From Cephalotrichum gorgonifer (lineage: Eukaryota > Ascomycota > Sordariomycetes > Microascales > Microascaceae), in the NCBI GenBank assembly GCA_900312665.1, contig ONZQ02000019.1, positions 310,001 to 374,000 on the forward strand: a stretch of DNA of 64,000 nt. Reading direction: 5' to 3'. The translations under genes and the position numbers were made by a program. The notes beneath the pieces were generated by a model, which saw only the letters and a program-made list of their open reading frames with translations, searched no databases and was not told the DNA's origin. Position 1 is the stretch's first letter, and the number at the start of each line of letters is the position of its first letter. Positions 33,580-43,665 of the stretch are shown in pieces.

Positions 33580-35478
33580 CTAGAATGTCATATACCCTCT
33601 TTCCGCAAGTCTCCGCTGACGGTGCTTACGGGCGGCATGCCGCTCTCGTCTCTGCTGATCCTCCTCCGTGGTATTTTTCCAAGGCGCTATCACGATAACT
33701 ACTGTCAAGACCAGGCATACAAGTCCGATGCTTATTGCGATATTTATCCACCGGGCAGTAGTCACCGTAGAAGCAGCCAAACAGCTAATGGTAAGCGGTA
33801 GAAGCTTAAAGGCCGCTGCCAAGCGCTCCGCGTCGATTTTCCTTCTCCTTTTTACCTCAGAATTGTCCGTCCGTCTCTCCTGCTCGTCCTCGGCTTGCGA
33901 GAGAAGAGAGGAAAATACTTGGCTCTTGGTCTCGCTAAACGCTTTGCGCGGCTTGTCAATGAACACATCCACCACGTACGTGTCCCTTCCGTGGAGCGGC
34001 CTCATTTTTAGCAGCGCCGCAAGCGCTGCCGATTGCCCCGGGATGGACACCGCCATGCCGAACAGGGCGGTTTCCTCATTTGCCTGTGACAGAGGGCAGC
34101 CGCGCGGCAAGATGCCCAGCTGGCACTCGGGGTGGTAGCCGTAGTAATTTCTGAATTTAAGGTCCAACTTCAAGATGTAATCATGTGGGTCTTGACTCTC
34201 GTCGACACCGGTGTCACGCTCCAGCCGCACGAGCCTTCGGGTTGATGATCCTAGAGTGCCTTCACTTTTGATTTGGATATGCGTGTCCAAGTGCCTTTCC
34301 CACGCATCATCCGGCAGGACTTCAGTAACCCGGAAGCCTGGCGGAAGGGGCTTGAGGACGTAGGAGAGAGCAGTGTCTCTCTCATACGGGTCTGGTGATA
34401 GAAGCAGGTCGTGCGGGACCTCTCGCTCCGGCCAGTCATCCTCTGGGCAGGTTGTCGTCGCCATGGATGTCCTGTAGTTGCGGCCAAAGCGCTCGGCCAC
34501 CGGTATGGCGATAACATTCCAGTAGTCATGGCGCCAGCGGCACCTAAGTAGCAGGAGATTCTGTTTACCTCTTTTCACGACAGGCAGGCTAACATGGATT
34601 CCGACGTTCGTCATGCTAACAGGTGTGATCGTTGTCATAGCCTCTCGGTCACAGAGGACGACGTCGCGGCAGTCCTTAAAGGCGGCCGGCGATCGTGCAA
34701 GCAGTCCCCCGAGTGAACCCGTCATCGTCATTGTCGCCGAGACAGTTGCTTGGTGGTGGGATATGATGGTCCAGGCAAGGTAGGAATGGTCGTCGAGCTG
34801 GTTGAGGAGCTCAAACTGGAGGCGTAAAAAGGCCTTCTCCCCACCCTCGCCGTAAATCGGCGTCATATGTATGTTGAAGATACCTAGGAGGCAGTAAGCC
34901 ATGTCCTCGGGCCTGGCTGTCTTCCGTGCCGCGGCCCAGGACATCCTCTCAGCTACCGATGCGCTCCTTAGCTCTGTGCCGTGAAGGTACTCCTCTGCGA
35001 TGCCTGTTTTGGTGCTCAGGGAGGACGACAGGAGGGAGCGGCTGCCGAACTTGGTCCAGTCTCCGGCGTAGAAATCGACAACTCCGGGGGCGATGAGCTC
35101 CTGCAAGGTCCAGCCCCGGTCGAACCACTCGCTCGCGAGGTAGTCTTGGACGCCCGTCGCGTCGTGCAGGTAGGCGTAGCAGACCCTGGCCCTGCTGTAC
35201 CAGCGGAACATGGAATTGATCTCTTCCGAGAGCTCGGCGCTACTACTCTTGTCGATGCAGCAGGTGTCGATCCACACATGGGTTAACCCCTCGCGGAGAG
35301 CGACGTCACAGCAGCCTCGGAGCTTCGAAAAGCCACCCTTGGTGTGGGCGGTGCCATTCTGGACATCGTCGAATAACACCTCGTCGTCAGTCCAGCGGTG
35401 GGATAGAATGGCATAAGGGGGTTCGTCGCCTGGGATGCTTGTTTCGAGGCGGAGGGTGGTGGCATTCAATAGACGCAT
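33580..35478 (-). CDS. HET-domain protein with C-terminal membrane segment
   Basis: Single exon, 632 aa, ATG at 35478 (the frame extends upstream only with a non-ATG codon). The start MRLLNATTLRLETSIPG and the blocks YAILSHRWTDDEVLF, GGFSKLRGCCDVALREGL, VWIDTCCIDKSSSAELSEEI, RARVCYAYLHD and FDRGWTLQELIAPGVVDFY are those of the HET-D/HET-E-type N-terminal domain. AARKTARPEDMAYCLLGIF and PIYGEGGEKAFLRLQ complete the family pattern. No NACHT or WD repeats follow. Instead, near residues 580-610 there is one hydrophobic stretch (INIAISIGLVCLVLTVVIVI) followed by a very basic tail (RRERHAARKHRQRR). A tail-anchored membrane location is inferred. Presumed role: cell-death execution in non-self recognition. 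A 22-bp direct repeat brackets the gene. Confidence 0.9.
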   Translation of the reverse strand: MRLLNATTLRLETSIPGDEPPYAILSHRWTDDEVLFDDVQNGTAHTKGGFSKLRGCCDVALREGLTHVWIDTCCIDKSSSAELSEEINSMFRWYSRARVCYAYLHDATGVQDYLASEWFDRGWTLQELIAPGVVDFYAGDWTKFGSRSLLSSSLSTKTGIAEEYLHGTELRSASVAERMSWAAARKTARPEDMAYCLLGIFNIHMTPIYGEGGEKAFLRLQFELLNQLDDHSYLAWTIISHHQATVSATMTMTGSLGGLLARSPAAFKDCRDVVLCDREAMTTITPVSMTNVGIHVSLPVVKRGKQNLLLLRCRWRHDYWNVIAIPVAERFGRNYRTSMATTTCPEDDWPEREVPHDLLLSPDPYERDTALSYVLKPLPPGFRVTEVLPDDAWERHLDTHIQIKSEGTLGSSTRRLVRLERDTGVDESQDPHDYILKLDLKFRNYYGYHPECQLGILPRGCPLSQANEETALFGMAVSIPGQSAALAALLKMRPLHGRDTYVVDVFIDKPRKAFSETKSQVFSSLLSQAEDEQERRTDNSEVKRRRKIDAERLAAAFKLLPLTISCLAASTVTTARWINIAISIGLVCLVLTVVIVIAPWKNTTEEDQQRRERHAARKHRQRRLAERGYMTF

Positions 35479-36381
35479 AGCTGAGAGGTGTGGAGGACAA
35501 CGGGAGATCAATGCTTGGATTCTTTGGACTGATGAGGTGCGGTGCTTACTGAGTTAGAACTGAGAAATAAGGGCCACCTCTATCCACCACTTGTATGAGA
35601 AACCAAGATGAGACGGTTAAATTCTGTTCCCACCGTCTTGACCTATCTGGAAGGGCCGACATAGCTGGCCACCCCAGCTGTGGGCTTTTATCGAAAAGCC
35701 AGTGCTTGCCCAAGTGTGAGGGCGGCGCTCTTGGCATAGCCCTTCAGCCGCTCCACTGCTCCGCCAAAGACAGCTCTGGCAAACCAGGAACCAGCAGGCA
35801 CACGTCATGCATGAGGCGGAGCCTACTACGTACAACACTGTACAGGAAGCTACCCAGCCACACCTAATTCATCACCTTTGGTCATACAGGCAGTGATAAG
35901 ATCACGCTCTCGGAGCCCGGTCGAGCAGAACAAAACACGATCAGGCTGAAATGTGGCGCAAGGCCTTCCCATGTGTCCACTTGCATAATGGCAAATTGTA
36001 TCCTTGCGCCGTGACTTTTAAATCCCAACTACTTTGCAGTTCCATTCCCATAGTCGAAGCATTGCCAGGGTCGGATCCAGTCCATAAAAGGTAGGTGTAA
36101 AAGAACCTGTCGCATGCGTTGGAATAACCGTCAGCGGGGGGCATTCACCCGAGTTATTTTCTATGACTCACTCACCAGTCTACACGTTATACCAAATAGC
36201 AGCGAGAACCTCTTCGAGTATAATCTCCAGCTACGTTTACTAGGGAATTCGATCTAGAATCAGGAAACGAATCATCTTACACCAAAGACCTGATCCCGAC
36301 TGATAAAAGCTCCGAGCCCTCCAACCCTCTCCATTCCAACTGTTAGCACCGCTCTTGCATAGCCCGTTCTCGTCCTCAATT
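35479..36381. other. intergenic with repeat copy
   Basis: Promoter side of the HET gene and of the GNAT gene (divergent). Contains the second copy of the 22-bp direct repeat. No additional gene supported. Confidence 0.5.
36081..36102 (+). repeat. 22-bp direct repeat, copy 2
   Basis: Exact copy of 33322-33343 in the same orientation, about 600 bases upstream of the HET start. The two copies are 2.76 kb apart and enclose the HET gene. Confidence 0.8.
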
Positions 36382-36930
36382 ATGACAGTAACAGCTGAGC
36401 CGTGGTCATCATCCGCTCCCGATGCAGCAGGTCGCAAACTAGTACAACTCCCGACTCCGGCCATAGACGCCCTTAGCAACGGCGACCTAGAATCCGCCCG
36501 CAACCTATCTGCCTACCCACTACCGCCTTATCTCATCGGCCCAGATTGCAGCGATGTTTGGAAAATGCGGAGCGAGCAGATCAAGGTCGACCCCCGAGAT
36601 GCCCTATGGGTGACTCGTCTCGTCATCGACTCTGAAGGGGTTGTCGTCGGGCGAGCAGGGTTCCACGGCCAGCCTGATCGGGAGGGCGTGGTGGAGGTTG
36701 GCTACGCCATAGATCCACTGCACCGCCGCCAAGGGCATGCTCGGGCTGCTTTTGGCATCCTCCTTGATGTTGCTAGGAAGGACCCACAGGTCAAGGTAGT
36801 CCGCGCTTCAGTTTCCCCGGACAACGTCGCATCTAGGAAGGTGGTTGACCATCATGGCCTTCGTGAGGTGGGCGACAGGTGGGATGAGGATGACGGCTTT
36901 GTGCATACTCTAGAAGTCTCTGTATCATGA
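36382..36930 (+). CDS. GNAT-family N-acetyltransferase
   Basis: Single exon, 182 aa, ATG 36382. GNAT fold markers in order: LWVTRLVIDSEGVVVGRAGF (beta strands 2-3), VVEVGYAIDPLHRRQGHARA (beta 4 and the acetyl-CoA loop, here R-R-Q-G-H-A), FGILLDVARKD, VVRASVSPDNVASRKVVDHH (beta 6 and helix 4) and GLREVGDRWDEDDGF. This layout is closest to the RimJ/RimL-like subgroup. Transfers acetyl from acetyl-CoA to an amine; the substrate is not deducible. No targeting signal, so cytosolic. It is the first gene of a group with two oxygenases, a permease and an ABC pump, but whether it acts with them is inference. Confidence 0.88.
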   Translation: MTVTAEPWSSSAPDAAGRKLVQLPTPAIDALSNGDLESARNLSAYPLPPYLIGPDCSDVWKMRSEQIKVDPRDALWVTRLVIDSEGVVVGRAGFHGQPDREGVVEVGYAIDPLHRRQGHARAAFGILLDVARKDPQVKVVRASVSPDNVASRKVVDHHGLREVGDRWDEDDGFVHTLEVSVS

Positions 36931-37165
36931 GATATGTCTATAGTTATTGGATATAGTCTTGTGTGAGAAATGTTGGGGTGTAGCATCCTTTATTCATAGG
37001 TGGCGTATTGTTAAGCACTGACGACAACTACAGGATGGCAGACGGCTTTCAGTCCATAGGGACAACAGGATGAAGCGCAATACGCGTATCAATTTATAGT
37101 GAAAGATAGTGACGGCTACTGGGCTATACCTCAAAACGTCCCCGCTTTCCGAGTTCCAGACAGGC

Positions 37166-38457
37166 TTACTCGTAGTGGTTACTGACCTTGAGGCCCTTGA
37201 ACTCGAACGCTGTCCCCTTCCTGTGGTCCAGCACTGTCTTGTGGTGGACATCCTTGACCCTCGCCCGCACATACTCCGTTCCCGTCACCACGGGCTTGTT
37301 TGGGTCCTTGTCCTCCTCGGGTATTAGACCGAGCCGATCCAGGAGGGGAGACGGAACCGTCTTCATTGCCGTAGAATCACCGGGTCTGCTGAAGTAAAGA
37401 AGACCCAGCCGGTTGATGTGGAGCTGGTCCTGCGGCGGCTTGACCACTCGGTGCACGGTAGATTTAATGAAGCCTGTCGCCAGTGGTGAACCATGCGTCA
37501 GCCACACAGGCCCCCGATTAAGCACACCACATTTAGCAATAAGGGGGGGTAACGTACCATTCGTGAGGAACGTCAACGTATCAGCGGTGTTACAAGTGAT
37601 CCCGCCCTCAACTGGCTTAACGTACTTCCAGTCTCCCTCGGGTGTCTGGATCTGCAGGCCCGCGACATGCTGCGAGAACAGGAGCGTCAGGCTCCCAAAG
37701 TCGGTGTGTCCGCCCTTCGAGTACGCCATGGCCTTGTCCCAGTCCTCGCTGGACCGGGTGTTGTAGATCATGTACCGCAGGTGGTCGTCCGATACCTTGT
37801 TGTAGTGGTGCGCGTCGGCGAGATAATTCTCGGGCAGCTCCAGGATGATTGAGATTAGCACGAAGAGCTTGCGCGCGACCTTGTCCCACACGTCCCGGTG
37901 GAAGGAGGCTATCTCGGGGTAGTTTGCCTGCACGATGTCGTGTTGGCCGACGTTGGACCAGGCGGGGATGTCTTTGGGAATATTGAGCTGATCCAGTCAG
38001 TGGAGATCCTAGGAAGTGGAGGTATGAGAAGGGGTTGTAAGATGGGTGATCCCCGCACCATCTCTATGTTCTCTTTGACTCCCGTGTCTCCAATCCACCG
38101 TGAGTTCTCACGATACCCAAAGTACTCCCCTTCGGCAAAATTACACGGGAACCTCCTCTTCTCATCGAGCGGCTGCTGGAAGAAGGCGTTACCGATACTG
38201 AACTGGCGGAGCACACGCTCGTCGTCAATCCCCGTGTTTATCACGGACCAGAACCCGACGCGGGTGATGGCATCATACAGCTGGTCTGCCAGCTTCTTCT
38301 TCCCGCCGGGCTCGTCGAACTGGGAGAGGTCGATTTTGGGGAGCTCCGCCCAGTCGAGGTTCTCCCCCGTCGGCTTGGGGCGGCTCCATGGCTTCACCAA
38401 GACGGCCGGAGAGTCGGCCGACTGGGCTGTGGGCTGGCCTAGTGCGATGGGAGCCAT
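37166..38457 (-). CDS. 2-oxoglutarate/Fe(II) oxygenase (isopenicillin-N-synthase-like)
   Basis: Exons on the minus strand: 38457-38059, 37987-37558, 37473-37166; 1,137 nt, 378 aa. Introns are 71 nt (GTGCGG donor, CTGACT branch) and 84 nt (GTACGT donor). The second is a multiple of three and stop-free, so it could be misread as coding; splicing it restores TFLTNGFIKSTVHRVV. The N-terminal DIOX_N-type region has LPKIDLSQF, GFWSVINTG and PLDEKRRFP. The Fe(II) ligands are His227 and Asp229 (GGHTDFGSL) and His284 (STVHRVV). Arg298 (HINRLGLLYF) is the likely 2-oxoglutarate contact, although the usual R-x-S is R-L-G. Cytosolic. The substrate is unknown. It is transcribed divergently from the MFS permease across about 800 bases. 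Confidence 0.9.
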
Positions 38458-39254
38458 ATTTGAAGAATGAGTTAACTGAAGATCTTGAAACTATCAAAAG
38501 GAATGTTGGTATGGTGTCTTCTTGCTACTCTGACGGTTGTGTGGGGAACGGCATTCACTATACTGGCTCGCCTTGATGGATGCATACATACTTCTCATGA
38601 GGTAGTATTATATCAATCGCGCAGTACGAAAAGTCTACTTGCCAGTCCTCGTCGTTCCCCGCCCTCCAATGCTGATAATCAACTCAGTGCATTATTCAGA
38701 GTCACACTCATACACCCACCCAGACGACGTCATCGGAGATGCCGTCTAGACGAGGATTAGCGTATCCAACATGACTCGTGCAAAGGATTGATCTGCATAT
38801 CATAGTGATAATCCAGAAATTTATACCATGATAGCACCATACCCTCGTCGCGGGGCCGTGGGGTGTCCCACTTACACCACCCTTGCTACATAAATCCTCA
38901 TCGTCGTCGCGGAATGCGTGCTCGGCGCAGGATCTGATTGGCTGCTGGAAACGTCCAAGCCGGCAGTTTCCCGCCGGCACCCCCACAACTCCCTCCGGCT
39001 ATGGCATCTCCGAGTTCCGGCCACATGGCGCCCGTCGTGATTTGTGATAACAGGGTATGAATGACGAAAACACCCGACGGGAATGGTCCGGCGTCGGCAT
39101 CTGCTCTGTCTCCGGACGACTTGAAGGATCGCCTTCTCGTAAAGTAGTTATATGGGGGTGTCTACATGCGAAAAGTCACCCTCTGGAAAGATGGAACCCC
39201 ATCGCCGCATCTCTGCAGTCGATAACCCCCCCCCTTATCATATCTTTCCCGAAA
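38458..39254. promoter_or_regulatory. shared divergent promoter region
   Basis: Lies between the oxygenase start (38457, minus) and the permease start (39255, plus) and probably drives both. An in-frame upstream ATG at 39057 could extend the permease by 66 residues, but the extension lacks permease-like sequence. A GACGTCA half-site is present near 38727. Confidence 0.45.
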
Positions 39255-40997
39255 ATGGGGCAAAATGAAGAGCCTTCTAAGTCCTTGGACACGGCAATCA
39301 TTGACGATGCCGTGGTCACCCCAACCAACCCCAGCAGCAGCAGCGATAACATCATCTCATTGGAAGACAATGAGGTCCAGTCCCAGTTCTCCGCCGAATT
39401 CGAGCAGAATCTCATGCGGAAGATCGACTGGTGGCTGGTAATATTCTACTCCGTCGTCTACATATTCCGCGTCATCGACTCCTCCAACTACGCCAACGCG
39501 GCCATCATCAACCTCGAGGCCGGGACGGGGATTAAGAAGGAGCTGGGCTTCACGCCCTCGCAGTGGTCCTGGACGCAGTCCATCTTCTCGTACAGCTACA
39601 TGATCTTCGAGCCGAGCAACACGCTGGCGCTGAAGACGTTCAAGCCGTCGCGGTGGATGTTTGCGCTGATCCTGTCGTGGGGCGTGTCGGCGTGCTCGTC
39701 GGCCGCGGTGGTGAACTTCGCGGGGATGATGTGCGTGAGGTTCGCGATCGGGGCCGCGGAGGCGGGGTTCTTCCCGGCAGTGCTGTACCATATGGCGTTC
39801 TGGTATAAGCCGAAGGAGCTGCCGCAGCGGGTGGCTGTCTTTTATTCCGTCGGGCAGGTGTCGTCCGCTCTTAGTGGGTTGTTAGCCTATGCTATTAGCT
39901 ACATGGTAGGTGTCCAACCGTTTCTCGGGGGTTTCTGACCCTCTTTCCCTACTTCCCCCGACACAATCCCCACTACCATTGGTAAAAGGGCGTACGATGG
40001 CTAAGACTCCCCACAGGACGGACTAGGCGGCCTAGCCGGCTGGCGCTGGCTCTTCCTCCTTGAAGGCCTCCCCGCCATCCTTCTATCCATAGTCGCACTA
40101 TTCGGGCTACCGGACTATCCCGAGACCTCCGCATTCCTGACGGAAAAGGAGCGCGCCTTTCTCAAGGGCCGGCTAGGCGAGTCGGCCCCGTCGGGAAAGG
40201 CGCCGCACTGGGACACCGCGTCCGTCAAGAAGATGCTAAAGGACCCCACGTTCTACACGTTCAGTCTGTTCTGGATCTGCCACGGGATCGGCGGCTTCGG
40301 AATAGGGTACGCGCTGCCGACGGTGATTTATGAGCTTGGGTTCACGACGACTGCTAACTCGCAGCTGATGAACATGGTGAGTTTTCGGACCAATGGGACG
40401 GGTAGCCAAGATGCTGGTTAAGATAGGGCTCATGAGTTGGAAACTGACCTTGCTTTTTTTTTTCTTAGCCGCCGTATGTGTGTGCCTTCCTCTTCTTGAA
40501 CACAATTGGATTTCTCCTCCATCGGAAGATCATCCGCCCGTGGACGACGGCCGTCGCAAGTAAGCTTCTCTCCATTCTTCATAATCCACGTTCACCGACA
40601 CAGCAACGGCCAATATTAACGACCCGCAGTCGAATCAACGCTGATAATATGCTATATCATCCTCTTCACCGTCTCCCACCCCATCGTGCGCTACTTCGCA
40701 CTGATCGTCGCCATATCCTGTGCGGGCTCGGCCTACCCCGTCATATGGCCCGAGAGAATCCGGGCGTTGGACGGCACGGTAGCTTCGGGGATCGGGATTG
40801 GATTCACGAACGCCATGGCGCAGTGGAGCGGCATCGTTGGGCCCCAGATCTATAGCACCGTGTACGGCCCTACGTACCACACGTCCTATGGTATCTGTCT
40901 TGGGTTTCTGTGCGTGGGGATTGCCGCGATTCTTACGTCCTGGCTGCTGGTGTGGAGGAAGGATCGGCGGCTTGCGGATCTGATTGAGAGCTCGTGA
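39255..40997 (+). CDS. MFS transporter, Dal5/allantoate-permease-like (ACS family)
   Basis: Four exons: 39255-39905, 40017-40376, 40469-40559, 40630-40997; 1,470 nt, 489 aa. Donors are GTAGGT, GTGAGT and GTAAGC. Family blocks: RKIDWWLVIFYSVVYIFRVI with SSNYANA (TM1), SWTQSIFSYSYMIFEPSN, GMMCVRFAIGAAEAGFFPAV, GLGGLAGWRWLFLLEG, and FCIGH-like HGIGGFGIGYALPTVIYELG. The DGLGGLAGWRW segment arises at the first junction. About 12 membrane spans with a cytosolic N-terminus of about 55 residues are expected. This anion:cation symporter group imports allantoate, nicotinate, biotin, thiazole, sulfonates and similar acids; the ligand here is not readable. Divergent from a 2OG oxygenase, suggesting uptake and oxidation of one compound. 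Confidence 0.88.
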
Positions 40998-41756
40998 GGG
41001 AGGCCGTATCAAGCAGGTTAAGGAGGTATAAGGTATGGAGCTTGTTAGTGGAAGGGTGGCTTGGTATCCAGAATAGACTACTATGAACAGTAGTTGGACA
41101 CATATCAGCATATTTTTGGTAGTTATATCTCCTGCACGCGTCAACGACAAAAAACTATCCGCACCAGGGATATCAAACACGTGGATGCTTACTCCAGCAG
41201 ACAGGTTGCGAGATATGTAAGGTTATCGTTTAGCTAAAGTGATTCATATCGTGTGCTATGATAGACTTAAAGAATATAGCATCCGCTGAAGAGTACAACT
41301 CCACTCGAGACGATCGTGTGGATGTTTCCAAAGCGCAGACTCGCTCAGGGCGTCCATTTCGACTACATAATCCGGTGTGGACGGAGACCAATTCCACCAT
41401 AATCCTAACGATGGTTCTCTTAATTGGGTTAGATCCTGCTGCTAGTTATTGTATTGGCCTTGTAGATAGAGCAAGAAGTATGAATTACTGGTTTATGTAC
41501 TTGTGACTCCTATGCCACAGTCTGGCGTTCGCGACAACAAACCCGTCCCACTCGTTTAAACAGATGTTAAATAAAGGCAGTACCCCGCCAATGCGAATGC
41601 GGGGAATGGAAGGTTAAATATTGTTATCGGCACTAGTTCGGGCGGTCAGTCACGGCAGTATAACGACTCCCGCCTCTTTGCCCCACGACAATTGTGACTT
41701 TTTCCCCTGTTCCATACTCGAAACCCGACTGCAGCAGCCCGATAATTCAAGCAACC
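40998..41756. other. intergenic
   Basis: AT-rich spacer between the permease and the next oxygenase. No gene supported. Confidence 0.5.
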
Positions 41757-43317
41757 ATGACGGCATCCTCTAAGCGAAAGCGGGCGGCGACCAAGGCCCA
41801 GGCATCCTCTAAGGTTCCGAAGATTACGGCGGCGACCATCACGCCTCCTCCCGACGGCGCGTTCCAGCCCAAGAGTCTCCAGACAGTGGTCTCGGAGGAA
41901 GAGCTCGAAATCGCAGTCGAGACCCTGACCTCGCTGGCGCAATACCCCGGGCTTATAAAGACGAAGGCGTGCAAGGATCTGCGGGCCGCCGTCCACGAGT
42001 TCCGCCAGGCCTGTACCACGGGCGTTAACAGCGTCGGTACGTCGTGTTCTCTCGTGTCCTACCCTCCTCTACTCTTGTGTCCTGCTTTTGTGCTCTTCGA
42101 ATCGTGGCAACAGCTAATGGTTTTGATTCGTCGCAGGTGGCACCAACCTCACAGCGCGGATAACTGGCGCGATCGCGGACGAGAAATACCTAGACGCGAT
42201 GATCCTCCTCGCGGAGATGAGGATCCGCGGCGAGGAACCGAAGCTTGGCGCGCTGTGCCGCTGGGTACGGGACCTTGACGTCATCAGCGGCCTGTCCACC
42301 ATTCCGGGCGACGCCGACGACGCCCTGATCGAGCGTTCCGAGGAAGCAAAGGCACGCATAAACGTTATCGATGCCATCCTGCGCGTCACCGGCCCCGTCG
42401 ACAGCAACCCGGACGCGAGACCCGCCTCGTCCTCCCCCATCGTCCTCCAAAAGGCATGGGACCTCCGCCCCTCTACGCCCTCGCAACAGGTCCGCGCCTC
42501 CGTCCTGGACAAGTCAGTCTTCGCAACGGCCCCCTTAGATCTCAGCACGCAGATCCGCGCCATCGAGACCACCCCGGGCCTCCTCCGCAAACCCCCCAAC
42601 CACCACGACGCCATCGTCTACACCACCTCCCCGGGCGCCATTCCCCTGTCCGCCTCGCACCCGCCCATAACCTACCACAGCCACCCCACCGTGCCGGCCC
42701 TCAGCCTCGCGATGAACCTCCTGTCGCCGGACGAGTGCAAGGCCATCGTGGCGGCGGGCGAGTGCGTCAACTTCATCCCTGACGCGCCCCTGCGCGAGGG
42801 CGAGGACATCAGCATCCTCGCGCACAACTTCTACTGGGTCGTCGACCAAGCGTTCCACGACGCTCTCTGGGCGCGCCTCGCACCCTCCGTGCCGTCCTCC
42901 TTGGACGGGAGGCTTGCCCGGGGCCTGAACCGCCGCTTCCGCGTGTACAGGTACGTGCCGGGCGCGGAGTACCGGGCCCACATCGACGGGGCGTGGCCGC
43001 CGTCCGCGATCCTTGAGGGTGACAAGTACGTGTACGACGGGTCGCCCGCGGATCGGAAGCAGAGCTCGCTGTTCACGCTCTTGATATACCTCAATGACGA
43101 GTTCGAGGGCGGGGAGACCACGTTCTTCGTACCTGCCGTGAGGGAGAGGACGCTCAATGCATATCCGGTGCGGCCTGTGATGGGGGCCGCGGCCGTGTTC
43201 CCTCATGGCGATGTCAGGGGTGCGTTGTTGCATGAGGGTACGGGGGTGAGGAAGGGGGCGAAGTACGTCATTAGGACTGATATCGAGTATGATATTGAGC
43301 CTACAGAAGGGCTCTAG
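41757..43317 (+). CDS. prolyl-4-hydroxylase-like 2OG-Fe(II) oxygenase
   Basis: Two exons, 41757-42036 and 42137-43317 (486 aa), joined by a 100-nt GTACGT-AG intron at NSV-GGTNLT. The N-terminal 40 residues are basic (MTASSKRKRAATKAQASSK), a possible nuclear signal. Residues 50-180 are helical (EEELEIAVETLTSLAQYPGL and KYLDAMILLAEMRIRG). The C-terminal 220 residues are a double-stranded beta-helix oxygenase: LLSPDECKAIVAAGE, RVYRYVPGAEYRAHIDG with His375/Asp377, SSLFTLLIYLNDEFEGGETT, FPHGDVRGALLHEG with His459 as the probable third iron ligand, and KGAKYVIRTDIEYD for 2-oxoglutarate. The fold hydroxylates protein side chains or small molecules. The helical N-terminus plus a basic tail is unusual and hints at a protein or nucleic-acid-associated substrate. 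Convergent with the ABC gene. Confidence 0.88.
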
Positions 43318-43665
43318 ACTAAGGTGTTTAAGAGGGAGGGGAGTTTAAAATGCTGGGTACTTTCTTTGGATATGTTGACATTTTCCGCAGTCTATGATAC
43401 GCTACATTTGGCGTGACGATGAATATGATCTCGAGCTGCTGGTTCTCCATGGCTAGCCTGCGCAAAAATAAAATTTGACGAGCTTGTGGATTGTTATATC
43501 TATGTATGGAAAAAGGAAATTGGTATTATATGGCTATACACATTGTTGGCCACCTCTTATGTCTAAGGTCTATATTGGCCCATTTCTAAAACTCAAGGAA
43601 ACGCTCGCCTCAGCCATCATTACTCCCACAAGGCCTGTATCCATGCCTCTTCTGCCTCTCCCCGT
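43318..43665. other. intergenic, convergent 3' ends
   Basis: 348 bases between the stop codons of the oxygenase and the ABC transporter. Nothing else seen. Confidence 0.5.

Noticed and set aside
37474..37557. Coding read-through in the 2OG oxygenase
   Set aside because: In-frame 84 nt with a GTACGT donor; removal restores the STVHRVV block at family spacing.
39057..39254. Upstream in-frame ATG for the MFS permease
   Set aside because: The 66 added residues do not resemble permease N-termini; ATG 39255 is followed by a typical acidic cytosolic start.
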